A stretch of 64,000 bases of DNA from Pseudoteredinibacter isoporae_A (GTDB lineage Bacteria > Pseudomonadota > Gammaproteobacteria > Pseudomonadales > Cellvibrionaceae). Made by a program: the position numbers and the translations under genes. The notes beneath the pieces are model-generated. The model searched no databases and had not been told where the DNA came from. It saw only the letters and a list, made by a program, of their open reading frames with translations. Of the stretch, positions 52,597 through 61,157 are shown piece after piece (the first letter of the stretch is position 1; every line of letters starts with the position of its first letter). The stretch covers positions 22,092 through 86,091 of the forward strand of contig NZ_BAABWJ010000013.1 of the NCBI RefSeq assembly GCF_040372805.1, read 5' to 3'.

Positions 52597-54534
52597 TTAG
52601 GGGCCTACCTGTGCTGCCGGAATATTGTCTTCGCAAATGGCCTGCATGGTGCGACGGAACTGCGGGGTCAGTGGTTGCTGGGTCTGGAAATGAATAGCTG
52701 AAGCTTGCAGCAACTGCGCAATGTCTGCATTGCTTTCACTGCCATCCAGTTTCTTCACCGTGTCGATAAAGGCGATCACCTCATCCCAGCTCATGGCTTC
52801 CTCGCAGCTTCGCATAATACGAGGGTGACGAGTGCGTTCGCATTCTTCTTTCACCAGCAGCTCTTCGTAAAGCTTCTCACCAGCGCGCAAACCCGTGTAG
52901 TGAATTTCAATGTCGCCATCCGGGTTGTGCTCATCTTTCAATTGCAATCCGGAAAGCAGAATCATTTCCTTGGCGAGGTCGGAGATTCGCACAGGCTCGC
53001 CCATATCCAGCAAAAAGACATCGCCGCCCGAACCCATGGCGCCAGCCTGGATCACCAACTGAACGGCTTCGCTGGTAACCATGAAATAGCGGGTGATGTC
53101 CGGGTGAGTTACCGTGATTGGGCCACCAGAGGCGATTTGTTCTTTAAAGTGCGGTACAACCGAACCGGAAGAGCCGAGCACATTACCAAAGCGAACCATG
53201 CAAAAGCGCGTATGCTGTTGTCTGGCGTCCATGGCCTGCAAAATCAATTCGGCAATGCGCTTAGAGGCACCCATAATATTAGTTGGGCGCACAGCTTTGT
53301 CAGAAGAAATCAGGACAAAACTGTCAACGCGATGCTCGACGGCCGCTTTGGCGGTATACCAAGTAGACAACACATTATTGCGCAGGCCTTCGGCCTTATT
53401 TTCTTCCAGCATGGGCACGTGCTTGTATGCCGCCGCATGGTAAACCGTGTCGATGGCATTTTTTCTAAAAACACGTGCAATCAGCTGTTCATCGGCAGCG
53501 GAGCCCAAAATGGTCTTGAGAATCAGAGGTTCCTCACCATCTTCTTGGTAATGCCGCAGTTGTTCGTGAATACGGTAGAGGTTGTACTCGTTCTGCTCGA
53601 GCATCAAAAGTGCTTTAGGCTGCAACTGAACAATCTGTTGACAGATTTCAGAGCCAATAGAGCCACCAGCGCCAGTGACCAAGACCGTTTTGCCTTTGAT
53701 GTTGGCGGCCATCAGTTTGTAATCCGGCAAGCTTGGATCGCGGCCCAGTAAATCTTCAATTTCGATATCTTTAATATCGTTGAGATTGGCGCGGCCCGAC
53801 AGCAGTTCAGACATGTTGGGCACGGTTTGAATTTGTACCGGCATGGTCTCCAGCATTTTCACCACTTCATGGCGTTTGGCTCGAGGCGTTCGGCCAAGCG
53901 CCAGCAGAACCTTATCGGTCTGGTAGCGTTCCATTAATTTGGTCAGCGAGGAGAAGGGGAATATATTCAGGCCGCGCACTGAGCTGTTGTGCAGCTTTTT
54001 ATTGTCATCAATAAAGGCCACAGGTTGATAATCAGGGGAGAGCTGCAATGCAGCGACTAATTGGCTGCCGCTCACACCGGCGCCATAAATAATGACTTTT
54101 TCGCCTTGCATCACATCACTGATTTGAACCAGGTTGCGAATAATCAGGCGCGGGAAGCCGACCAACAAAAGGGCGGCAAACACATAAATGACAGGTACCG
54201 AGCGAGGCATAAAACTGTCGGTGAAGAAACTGCTGGCAATCAGTGCGACAGCAGAGATCACGATCCCCAGCACCACCGTATAAATGGCTTGGTAGGTCAT
54301 ATAGCGCAGTACGGCGCGATACAGGCCAAGGCGTATAAAAGAAGCAACAGAAATAATGGTGGTCAATGCGTAGGTATACAGGTCGGATGCAAGGGAGAAG
54401 TGATAGCTTTCACCCAGTCGAATTGCAAAAGCGATGTACAGAGCCGTCGCAATGGCCAGCACATCATAAAGCACGGAGACGCCCCGCTTAAGCGCGCGAG
54501 GGGTTTGTGCGAGTTGTGTTTGCAATAGATCCAA
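52597..54534 (-). CDS. Membrane-bound nucleotide-sugar 4,6-dehydratase (WbpM/CapD-like)
   Basis: 645 residues. Four N-terminal membrane helices, a CoA-binding-like Rossmann domain with IYGAGVSGSQLVAAL, then the dehydratase domain with LVTGAGGSIGSEICQQI, a Ser-Met-Lys type active site in SSDKAVRPTNIMGASKR (Met instead of the usual Tyr, as in WbpM/FlaA1), and GNVLGSSGSVVPHFKEQI. It makes UDP-4-keto-6-deoxy sugars for O antigen or capsule. The frame starts at TTG 54534; no upstream start exists in frame for 60 bases. Last gene of the polysaccharide set, 225 bp after the glycosyltransferase gene. Confidence 0.9.
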   Translation of the reverse strand: MDLLQTQLAQTPRALKRGVSVLYDVLAIATALYIAFAIRLGESYHFSLASDLYTYALTTIISVASFIRLGLYRAVLRYMTYQAIYTVVLGIVISAVALIASSFFTDSFMPRSVPVIYVFAALLLVGFPRLIIRNLVQISDVMQGEKVIIYGAGVSGSQLVAALQLSPDYQPVAFIDDNKKLHNSSVRGLNIFPFSSLTKLMERYQTDKVLLALGRTPRAKRHEVVKMLETMPVQIQTVPNMSELLSGRANLNDIKDIEIEDLLGRDPSLPDYKLMAANIKGKTVLVTGAGGSIGSEICQQIVQLQPKALLMLEQNEYNLYRIHEQLRHYQEDGEEPLILKTILGSAADEQLIARVFRKNAIDTVYHAAAYKHVPMLEENKAEGLRNNVLSTWYTAKAAVEHRVDSFVLISSDKAVRPTNIMGASKRIAELILQAMDARQQHTRFCMVRFGNVLGSSGSVVPHFKEQIASGGPITVTHPDITRYFMVTSEAVQLVIQAGAMGSGGDVFLLDMGEPVRISDLAKEMILLSGLQLKDEHNPDGDIEIHYTGLRAGEKLYEELLVKEECERTRHPRIMRSCEEAMSWDEVIAFIDTVKKLDGSESNADIAQLLQASAIHFQTQQPLTPQFRRTMQAICEDNIPAAQVGP

Positions 54535-54759
54535 TGATTTCTTCGCTGTATTGTCGCCCCGAAGGGCCCATTTTTTTGTTGTGCTTATACGGTCTAACTA
54601 AATCGCTCAATCCAGGCGTTTTAGGCTGTTGGTTTTGAACCTAGCCAATACAGTCTACTGTCGTCGGGTACCGAAAGTGCTAGCCAATGTGATGAAGCAA
54701 AATTCAAGCAACTGCCTATTCTAACGCCCTGATGCAGTATGCGCTATAGCCCCTTTGAG

Positions 54760-55785
54760 CTATAGCTCAGAATTATGACCGGCTTTGAATTTAAGACCAA
54801 TGGTCAAAAGTGGTAGGCAGGCAAGGGCAAAGATCGCCGCTCCCCAATGGGGGGCTCTGGTCGCCAATAAGGCCAGGGGCAATAGCCATACAACATTGAT
54901 TAACAGCATAGCACACACAACGGGGCTATGATGTCGCCACTTCCGGCTGAGAATCTGGTAACTGTGACTGCGATGCCCTTCATTCCAGGCCTGGCCGGTG
55001 AACATGCGGTAGAGCAGCGTCCAGCTGGCATCGACAATGAAAGCGGCAAGAAGAATCAAAGAGGCCCAAAGGGTAATCTGATATTGATGCGCACAATAGC
55101 AGGCGCATGCAAACAGCAGCAAACCCAAAAAGCAGCTGCCAATATCGCCCATAAACAGCTTGGCTGGCGCCCAATTGATCCATAAGAAGCCCAAGATGAC
55201 GGCGCTCAGGCCCAACAGCTGAATATCGAATGCACCGCCTTGCCTATAAATGATGAACTGCAAGCTCAATAGAACACAGATCGCTTCCGCCGCCGCAATA
55301 CCATCAATACCATCCATAAAGTTATAGAGGTTAATCATCCAGGCGATGGCCAGAAGGCTCATGGGGGCCATCCAGAGCGAGGTTATCGGCAGCTGAAAAC
55401 CAGCGATGGGAAGAAAAATACCCTCAGGCAGCAAGTACAACAAGAATGCCGCACACGCGAGATGAGCAAAAAAGCGGAGTCGGCGGGGCAGCGATTGGTG
55501 GTCATCCACAAAACTGAACAACCCCAAGAGGCCAGCGGGTAAATAGATTGCGAGCAACCATTCTGTCGACGCGAGTTGAAGATACCATTGGCAAAGTGCC
55601 GCCAGAGTGGCTACCACTACAATGGCCAGCCCACCCCCTCGAGGAGTGACGACGGTATGAGAGCTGCGTTTGCCTGGCACATCGACCATATTGGTTCGCA
55701 ACGCATAAAAACGCACGCCGTGACTGAGCAGCCAGCTGAACAGACAAAGGGCAATTAAGGTGATGATGGTGGCAAGGCCCGTCAT
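54760..55785 (-). CDS. Polyprenyl-phosphate glycosylphosphotransferase (WbpL/WecA family)
   Basis: 341 residues, about ten membrane helices. Motifs of the MraY/WecA superfamily are complete: FVDDHQSLP (Mg-binding Asp pair), INLYNFMDGIDGIAAAEA, APAKLFMGDIGSCFLG and the C-terminal EGHRSHSYQILSRKWRHH (the HxH-type loop). It moves a sugar phosphate from UDP-sugar to undecaprenyl phosphate, starting a surface-polysaccharide repeat. Its start overlaps the stop of the upstream epimerase by 4 bp (55782-55785). Confidence 0.9.
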   Translation of the reverse strand: MTGLATIITLIALCLFSWLLSHGVRFYALRTNMVDVPGKRSSHTVVTPRGGGLAIVVVATLAALCQWYLQLASTEWLLAIYLPAGLLGLFSFVDDHQSLPRRLRFFAHLACAAFLLYLLPEGIFLPIAGFQLPITSLWMAPMSLLAIAWMINLYNFMDGIDGIAAAEAICVLLSLQFIIYRQGGAFDIQLLGLSAVILGFLWINWAPAKLFMGDIGSCFLGLLLFACACYCAHQYQITLWASLILLAAFIVDASWTLLYRMFTGQAWNEGHRSHSYQILSRKWRHHSPVVCAMLLINVVWLLPLALLATRAPHWGAAIFALACLPLLTIGLKFKAGHNSEL

Positions 55786-56768
55786 GATTTGCCTTCCTTC
55801 GAATGCGTCTTTGCATGAGAAGGGGCAAAACTGTGCTCCAAAAGACTTTGCTCTGGCGTGTAGGGCGCTACCCAGCCCAGAGCGATATTGCAGGGTTTAT
55901 TGTTCAGGGCAAAGTTGCTGCTGAGTTTTCCCCATTGTTGTTCAAAACCGGGAAGGTGCCGCAGCAGGTTTAACAGCCAATTGGGGAGTGAAAATAATCT
56001 CAGTGTCCGGCCGTCGGCTTTGGCTAAAATATCGAGCAGTTCACGGCTGCTGAGAGCTTGCCCATCAGCGGCAATGCAGGTGTTGTTCGTCGGGGGAGGG
56101 CAATCCAGGCAGTGTTCTATTAAGTGGCAGAAGTTTGCCAGAGAGATCATGCTCCGCCGATTGTGTAAGCCACCAAAAGGCAAGGGCAGGCCGGTTCGTA
56201 TCAGAGATTGAAGGCGCGCAATATTGCCCTTGGCATGTCGATCATAAACCAGACCGGGGCGCAGAATGATCAGCTCAATACCACTGCGCTCACAGAAGGT
56301 TTGAAGCCACTGCTCAGTTTGCCATTTGGCTTTAGCATAAGGATCTTCAGGGGCCGGCGGAGTTTGGTTATCGAAAGCGCACTGGTGACTGCATTCGGCA
56401 AACACCTTGGCACTGCTGATATAAATAAAACGTCTGGCCTCCTGGGCGGCAGCGGCGTGGGCAAATTCCTGGGTCAGGGTTAAATGCGCGGCCAACTGCA
56501 GTTGAGTTTCCTCTTCCTGGCTGGCACTGCCTTGGTGCGCACGACCAGCCAAGTGAATAATACAATCGCCCGTTTGGATATGGGTGCTGAGATGATTACG
56601 GTGCCAGTTGCTCCCAAGGGGAACATAATGAACCTGATCCAGAGGCTGTTCAGGGCGCGCGCGACACAGGGCGGTAATGCCTTGTTGCCGCCATTGGGTG
56701 TTGGCGCACAATTGCTGGAGAAGGGCTTGGCCAACAAAACCACTGCTTCCGCTGATTACAATGGCCAT
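55782..56768 (-). CDS. NAD-dependent epimerase/dehydratase (WbpV-like)
   Basis: 328 residues, extended SDR. The NAD motif is SGSSGFVGQALL (residues 6-17), the catalytic pair is in YAKAKW (YxxxK), with Ser in YISSAKVF. Sequence and neighbours resemble WbpV of the Pseudomonas O-antigen cluster (epimerase upstream of WbpL and WbpM). It likely makes or converts the first sugar used by the glycosyltransferase encoded next. First gene of the minus-strand set in this window. Confidence 0.82.
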   Translation of the reverse strand: MAIVISGSSGFVGQALLQQLCANTQWRQQGITALCRARPEQPLDQVHYVPLGSNWHRNHLSTHIQTGDCIIHLAGRAHQGSASQEEETQLQLAAHLTLTQEFAHAAAAQEARRFIYISSAKVFAECSHQCAFDNQTPPAPEDPYAKAKWQTEQWLQTFCERSGIELIILRPGLVYDRHAKGNIARLQSLIRTGLPLPFGGLHNRRSMISLANFCHLIEHCLDCPPPTNNTCIAADGQALSSRELLDILAKADGRTLRLFSLPNWLLNLLRHLPGFEQQWGKLSSNFALNNKPCNIALGWVAPYTPEQSLLEHSFAPSHAKTHSKEGKS

Positions 56769-56883
56769 CTTGCTAGCTGGGCTCCCGGGTATTCACATCA
56801 TCTGGATTTGTTTGATTTTGGGGGCAGGGTACCCATGTTTGAAGGCTTGTCTTAACACTCATCATAGCTAAAGCCGCTAAGTA

Positions 56884-56897
56884 CCTGCTGTAGCAGG
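56884..56897. repeat. Short palindrome upstream of the polysaccharide operon
   Basis: CCTGCTGTAGCAGG, 6-bp arms with 2-nt centre, between ACC/GGGTATTTTA. It could be a weak terminator reading on the plus strand (GTATTTTA follows) or a regulator site; position alone does not tell. Confidence 0.3.
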
Positions 56898-56950
56898 GTA
56901 TTTTACGCAAATACAATGGGAATGATACGACTTTTTTCACCCTTTGAGCC

Positions 56951-56979
56951 TTGCCAATCCCTGATCTCGCTGGTAGAGT
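56951..56979 (+). promoter_or_regulatory. Sigma-70 promoter of tRNA-Val(GAC)
   Basis: TTGCCA (56951-56956) and TAGAGT (56974-56979) with 17-bp spacing, followed by GC-rich ACGCGCC, 46 bp before the tRNA. Confidence 0.65.
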
Positions 56980-57025
56980 ACGCGCCTCGATTGCCAAGGC
57001 GTCCTGCCAATGCAATCTGCTCAGT

Positions 57026-57102
57026 ACGACCGTAGCTCAGCTGGTTAGAGCACCACCTTGACATGGTGGGGGTCGGTGGTTCGAGTCCACTCGGTCGTAC
57101 CA
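57026..57102 (+). tRNA. tRNA-Val (GAC)
   Basis: 77 nt with encoded CCA. Acceptor stem ACGACCG/CGGTCGT, D arm TAGCTCAGCTGGTTAGAGCA, anticodon loop CTTGACA with anticodon GAC (loop TTGACAT in the wider stem CACCACC...GGTGGGG), T arm CGGTGGTTCGAGTCCACTC. It is the insertion site of the decayed island that follows: an integrase remnant begins 77 bp downstream. Confidence 0.95.
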
Positions 57103-57178
57103 ATTTTCTTTGCTTATTCAAGCACTTGTGAAATTCCCAAAATTTAATTGTTGTGGTTTATGCAATAGCCATAAATCT

Positions 57179-57475
57179 TTATGCAAAAACTGGCTCACTG
57201 GCTGGCGTTACCTTTTCCAAATCATGAGTGTAACTGTCTTTGATAGCCTGGTTTTTATGGCCTCCCAGGTCTTTGTTTTCCAAGTCGGTCATGCCCTTGA
57301 GTTTCAACAAATGGAGTGGCCAATACACGTCCTCGAAACCCGTTTGTACCATCATTTTCTTGAGGCGACTCATTGATGCCTTCGTTCGAAATTTTTTGTC
57401 CCTTGCGATCGGTCAACAGAAGCATGTGCAGAGCATCTTGGCTGCATCGGTACGTAGGTTAATCAAGTACTCTCG
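57179..57475 (-). pseudogene. Tyrosine integrase remnant (C-terminal part, frameshifted)
   Basis: The last 64 residues are in one frame: SMSRLKKMMVQTG, then DVYWPLHLLKLKGMTDLENKDLGGHKNQAIKDSY, which is the C-terminal integrase region (the HxLKxKG box, the LGGHK box and the expected nucleophile Tyr). Just upstream the homologous reading is in two other frames (LLLTDRKGQKISNEG and REYLINLRTDAAKMLCT), so at least two frameshifts have destroyed it. No N-terminal part is seen. Its place next to the 3' end of tRNA-Val(GAC) is the usual one for an island or prophage integrase. Confidence 0.7.
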
Positions 57476-57607
57476 CTGCAGAGGCATAGTGCTTTTGAGT
57501 TGTGCTGGCGAGTTCTCTGAACTGGCGAGAATAATACTCAACGCGTCGAGTGTTCAGACCGCCATCAGTATCTTTTGGTGGGTAGCCCCAACCAAGAACC
57601 GAAGGAT

Positions 57608-57730
57608 ATGACGGTGAACCCCGACGGGCTTAAACGGGTTTCGGCGGTGATCAAGTCGACTCTGCTCAATGATTCTGAAGATAGCGTACTGGCGTTGCCT
57701 GCTCAAGAAGAAAAGACAAGACTCGATTAG
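57608..57730 (+). other. Short unrecognised open frame in the remnant region
   Basis: A frame of 40 codons begins MTVNPDGLKRVSAVIKS and ends at TAG 57728. It has normal amino acid composition and could be the 3' end of a broken phage gene, since the reading continues upstream without a start for some 30 codons. Family not recognised. Confidence 0.3.
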
Positions 57731-58008
57731 GCGCACTGATCTTTTCTCAATGTGATGTGTATTGCGGATTGAGAAGTAAGGAAGAGCTAGATGCCATTCG
57801 AGGTCAGGGCCTGGTTGATCTTGTAGTTTGGGTGGACGCTTCACATCGTTTACCTGCAGAACCGATCATCTCGATGAAGCTGAGTTATCAGGATGCGGAT
57901 TTCATCATCGACAACAATGGCAGCTTGGCGGACCTTGCCCCGGCAATGGATAGATTTCGACTCACTATGGAACTGGGCTGCGGGTCGAGCCATGATTCAG
58001 GGGGCGGC
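57685..58008 (+). pseudogene. Phage dNMP-kinase-like gene, C-terminal remnant
   Basis: From 57685 the frame reads RTGVACSRRKDKTRLGALIF, then SQCDVYCGLRSKEELDAIRG and LVDLVVWVDASHRLP, ending with DADFIIDNNGSLADL. The CGLRS-x-EEL, VWVDAS and IDNNG segments are the C-terminal hallmarks of deoxynucleotide monophosphate kinases of tailed phages. The P-loop half is missing, so the gene is broken. The frame runs on, without a stop, into the downstream nuclease gene. Confidence 0.6.
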
Positions 58009-58350
58009 ATGAAGGGGAGGTCTCCGACTGTGGAAGAGATTCAATGGATAGATGACATATGCAATCTAGAGACTGTGAGGTGCGTGGTATGTTGGTTCTG
58101 CGATGGAGTTTCGAATCCAAGAGTTTCGTCGTATCACATTGATGGTCGAATAAAGCCTGATACGCACCTTTTGACCATTGCTCTTTGCAGTAAGCACCAC
58201 CAGGAGAAAGACAACCAGAAATCACCTCGATGGATCTCTCGTCATGGTGACGGTAAAAAGGCTGTCGAGGAAAGGTATGGCACGGAATTGGAGTTCCTAG
58301 AGCTAACTAGTGTTCTTGTACGTGCCAAACGAAATGTGCTGAAAGTGTAG
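58009..58350 (+). CDS. Ref-like HNH-type nuclease (phage recombination)
   Basis: 113 residues from ATG 58009, which has a G-rich Shine-Dalgarno (CAGGGGGCGGC) and marks the usual start MKGRSPTVEEIQWID. Conserved elements are CVVCW, SSYHIDGRIKPDTHLLTIALC and CSKHHQEKD with paired histidines, then ISRHGDGKKAVEERYGTELEFLE. These match phage RecA-dependent nuclease Ref family proteins (P1 Ref). Whether it is active is unknown; residues look intact. It is preceded in frame by kinase remnant codons, and ATG 57967 would add 14 residues. The antiterminator gene starts 3 bp after its stop. Confidence 0.7.
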   Translation: MKGRSPTVEEIQWIDDICNLETVRCVVCWFCDGVSNPRVSSYHIDGRIKPDTHLLTIALCSKHHQEKDNQKSPRWISRHGDGKKAVEERYGTELEFLELTSVLVRAKRNVLKV

Positions 58351-58353
58351 TTG

Positions 58354-58695
58354 ATGTTGTCTAATACCGAGTGGTTGCTCCGGGAGTGGGCTATGTGGGT
58401 CAAGCAGGGGGATCGGGGGTTGGGATACCCAGGGATCTCTTTAGTTATCAGAAAGACTGGGCCAGCTATTCAGATTACTGATGATATGGCTTTGGTAATT
58501 GATAGTGCTGTCGCCAGGTTCAAAAAGCGGGATCCTGAGGGCGGCGAAGCCTTAGTTACTTACTTTCTTGAAGGTGAGAACTATAGTCATGTTGGCTGAA
58601 AGATGTCCTTGTCGAATCGTAGAATTGAACTGCTTGTCAGAGCTGGGATCTGCTGGGTTGATGGGGTACTGGAGGGAACGTCATTAACGGGGTAA
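58354..58695 (+). pseudogene. Phage antiterminator Q-like gene with internal TGA
   Basis: Reading from ATG 58354: SNTEWLLREWAMWVKQ, then GLGYPGISLVI, ITDDMALVIDSAVARFKKRDPEGGEALVTYFLEGENYSHVG and a TGA at 58597-58599. The same frame continues with KMSLSNRRIELLVRAGICWVDGVLEG to TAA 58693-58695. The two parts together match the antiterminator Q family (the ITDDEA-AVARLKKRDPEMGEAL region and the C-terminal helix-turn-helix with AWVDGVL). The C-terminal DNA- or RNA-polymerase contact helix is thus cut off by a single stop. Confidence 0.7.
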
Positions 58696-58756
58696 AATGC
58701 ATGTTTATTTTCCATTAGGATCCAGTGTCCGAAGTACAACTTGAAAAGGATTATTC

Positions 58757-59655
58757 GTGAAAAAGTTAACGACAAACATGGTAGTGCATATCATCGTGCT
58801 CATATTAAACCTGTGTTTATTTGGGGTCATGGGTTTTTTGATGATTACTAATCCTGAATCAGAAAATACGAGGGCTTTATTTTGGGTATTGGTATTGATC
58901 CCAATTGTTTCGTTATCTCTCGCCGAAAGACTTTTCCCCCTGAAGACTAAGACTCTCTTTGATATTGATGCGAAGTACAGCTTGAATGAGGACAAAGATG
59001 AGAAAATTCGACTCCAGAGAAGGAAAGAAGCTTTAACTCAGCACAATCAAGCTTTAGAGCTCGTAAGGGAAACTAAAAAAGGGGTTGATGAACTAAAGGA
59101 AGAGAATAGAGAGCTAAGGCAGAAGTTAACAGAGCTTGAGCTTTATTCAATGTTTCCTGAAATGTTAAATGAAATTTCATTAGACTTGAGGAGTCAGGCT
59201 GATAGGCATCATGAGAAAGCTTCTTTTTTATTGGAACAAGGAAACAAATTCGCAAAAAATGGTATTTATTTTTACTTTTTTCTATCGTTGCATGGCAGGC
59301 TTACATAAGTTTGGTTGGATTTTCTGTTTATCATCTTTATGGGATTATCACGACGTCCCTTTTGTTTGTGTTTGTCGAAGCTATGGCAGCTTTCTACATG
59401 CGTCAACACTCTCATTTCATTCAAGTTTCAACGCTTCAAAGTAAGGTAAAAGCAGGTATTGATAAGCATCACCTGTCTTATGTGTTGGCAAATGAGCTGG
59501 AAGGGGATCATCGGGACGAGGCCAAGAAGAAGCTGATTGAAACGCTAGAAAAGGAGATCGATTGGCCTCTGCTTGCTAGTTCCAGTGATCACCCAACTGA
59601 TCTAAATGTGTCTGCGAAGGCTATTGCTGATGTTGTTAAGGCTGTAAAGGAATAG
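58757..59655 (+). pseudogene. Coiled-coil membrane protein, reading frame broken at a T run
   Basis: The first part (58757-59308) has an N-terminal hydrophobic pair (VVHIIVLILNLCLFGVMGFL and LFWVLVLIPIVSLSLAERLF), a long charged coiled coil (about residues 85-150) and a segment RHHEKASFLLEQGNKFAKNG before membrane residues. It ends in an artefactual tail. In the -1 frame from 59281 the sequence continues with FSIVAWQAYISLVGF, two more membrane helices, EAMAAFYMRQHSHFIQ and a soluble C-terminus to 59655. Joining them gives one protein of about 300 residues with four membrane helices. The shift falls at six T (59276-59281). A mutation, a sequencing error or a programmed or transcriptional slip cannot be told apart from one sequence. 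Family not recognised. Confidence 0.55.
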
Positions 59656-59662
59656 GGTGTAT

Positions 59663-60478
59663 ATGTCAGAAGGGGAAGGTAGAAGTTTTCTGGATCCAGA
59701 TAGAAAATTGCATAAGACGCCATTGTTTTGGCTGTCGTTGATGGTGCCCGTAGGGATCGCTGTGATTGCGGCAATAGTGATAGCTTGGTGGAATTATGAT
59801 GATTTATGTTGGTCTCCTGACCTTAATTGTATCAAGGGTTTCTTTCCAACATATGAGGTTCCAATTGCACTAGGCTCGCTTGGCCTAATTATGGGGGCTT
59901 TGATAGCTCAGATGCATAGGTCAGGCCAGACTCTAGAAGCTTTCAAATTGTCGCAGGACTCTGCTAATTATTCAGCTCGAACATCACATAAGGCAGAGTT
60001 TTCAGAGTTTATAGAAAAGCAAGAAATGATATTGGTGCACGGGGAAACTAGCTTATACCTAGCTCCTAGGTCCAATTACAACCATTACCAGAAGTTTTTT
60101 CCAAAAAATCTTCGGGAAGTTGTCAACTTTACTTTTGATAAAACCCTCTTGGAAGGATTTAGAGGAAGCCTTGTTTGGCATTTTAAAAATGAACTTGAGA
60201 AGGCGGTGGAAAAAAGTGTCCCTTTTCCTGATGAGGATGCTGTTTTTGAAACTGTCAGATTGTGTGGTTATCAGTTGCTATACAAGAGTTCTGATGGTGA
60301 GTTTTCAACGGCCAAGGGCTTGGGTAAGGAATCATTACTGCCTGCTTTAAATGGTGTGTTGGAAGCTGATTGTAGGTTGGCTAGGTTTCTTTTTAGTGAA
60401 GTTTTTAGTATTAGCTGTTCGCCACTAGATGAAGATTTTATAGAGAAGATAGTTGCACAGTTTGGTGAAACGAAGTAG
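59663..60478 (+). CDS. Two-helix membrane protein with cytoplasmic domain, possible defence-type effector
   Basis: 271 residues from ATG 59663 (AGGG upstream; GTG 59657 is also possible). Two membrane helices (FWLSLMVPVGIAVIAAIVIA and VPIALGSLGLIMGALIAQMH) are followed by HRSGQTLEAFKLSQDSANYS, then ARTSHKAEFSEFIEKQE and a roughly 180-residue helical domain. A two-helix anchor leading into an HRS-x-QT segment and a Phe/Tyr-rich helix is a pattern I associate with uncharacterised membrane proteins near defence genes and retrons, but no named family is certain. It lies 7 bp after the preceding gene, suggesting one operon and a joint role. Confidence 0.6.
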   Translation: MSEGEGRSFLDPDRKLHKTPLFWLSLMVPVGIAVIAAIVIAWWNYDDLCWSPDLNCIKGFFPTYEVPIALGSLGLIMGALIAQMHRSGQTLEAFKLSQDSANYSARTSHKAEFSEFIEKQEMILVHGETSLYLAPRSNYNHYQKFFPKNLREVVNFTFDKTLLEGFRGSLVWHFKNELEKAVEKSVPFPDEDAVFETVRLCGYQLLYKSSDGEFSTAKGLGKESLLPALNGVLEADCRLARFLFSEVFSISCSPLDEDFIEKIVAQFGETK

Positions 60479-60505
60479 TATTTTCCGTATAGAGTGAAAT
60501 TCGTA

Positions 60506-60534
60506 CGCCTCGTTGGAAATCAGCGGGGCGTTTT
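60506..60534 (+). terminator. Hairpin 1 after the membrane-protein pair
   Basis: CGCCTCG/CGGGGCG (60506-60512 and 60524-60530), 7-bp stem with one G-U, followed by TTTT. Confidence 0.6.
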
Positions 60535-60558
60535 CATTTCTAAATCAAACACGAGTTT

Positions 60559-60585
60559 AAAAAACCGGCCTAGTGCCGGTTTTTT
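60559..60585 (+). terminator. Strong rho-independent terminator
   Basis: AAAAAACCGGC/GCCGGTTTTTT, perfect 11-bp stem with loop CTAGT and a T-rich tail (TTTTTTCGTTTT). Second of two terminators in tandem after the membrane-protein pair. Confidence 0.92.
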
Positions 60586-60605
60586 CGTTTTCGGAACAAT
60601 GAAAT

Positions 60606-61157
60606 ATGGCGCAGCCGTTAAAAAAAGTTCGGCTGATTCGCCGTTCCTTGGGATTACCTGAGTTATCAGAAGCCACTATGGGGGTGATTCTTACGCCTAG
60701 TGGAAGCAGCTATAAAACCATTGAGCCCCCGTGGGACGCCAACAAGCCAAACGTATCTTGTATTCCTGACGGTGAATATGTGTGTCGCCGAGATAGAAGT
60801 GGTCGCTTTAAGTTCTTTAGCGTTACCAATGTCCCTGAGCGTAGCCACATAGAGATTCATCCCGCGAACAATTACGTAAATCCGATTAAAGGTAAGCAGG
60901 AGCCACATGGTTGTATCGCGCTGGGTCAGCGGATTGGAGATAGCCGCATGGTTCTAAACAGCCGTTCAGCATGCTCTGACTTTCTCCTTGATGTGGGCGA
61001 TTCGGATTTTCACCTAGAGCGTAGTTTGAGTATTTCACGCTTGGCTTCCAGTAGTTCCTTCTCTTGTAATTCATTTTTTCCCGGCTTTACTGTATTCACT
61101 CACTTGACAGGCTGTGTTGGGAAACACCTAATCTCTCAGCCACCTCAGCAATGCTGA
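60606..61157 (+). pseudogene. DUF5675 phage protein, 3' end replaced by IS scar
   Basis: The first 130 or so residues are normal for DUF5675: VRLIRRSLGLPELSEATMG, EPPWDANKPNVSCIPDGEY, VPERSHIEIHPANNYVNP and QEPHGCIALGQRIGD. These proteins occur near lysis or tail genes of tailed phages and resemble a peptidase-like fold. After RSACSDFLLDVGD the frame runs through inserted-element sequence (SISRLASSSSFSCNSFF) that is antisense to a transposase. The last natural residues are therefore lost or altered. It has its own start after the tandem terminators. Confidence 0.65.

Noticed and set aside
52705..53751. Plus-strand frame of 348 codons
   Set aside because: Antisense to the WbpM-like gene and without recognisable motifs.
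56903..57121. Minus-strand frame across tRNA-Val
   Set aside because: Antisense tRNA translation (SGLEPPTPTMSRWCSNQLSYG type), a well-known false protein.
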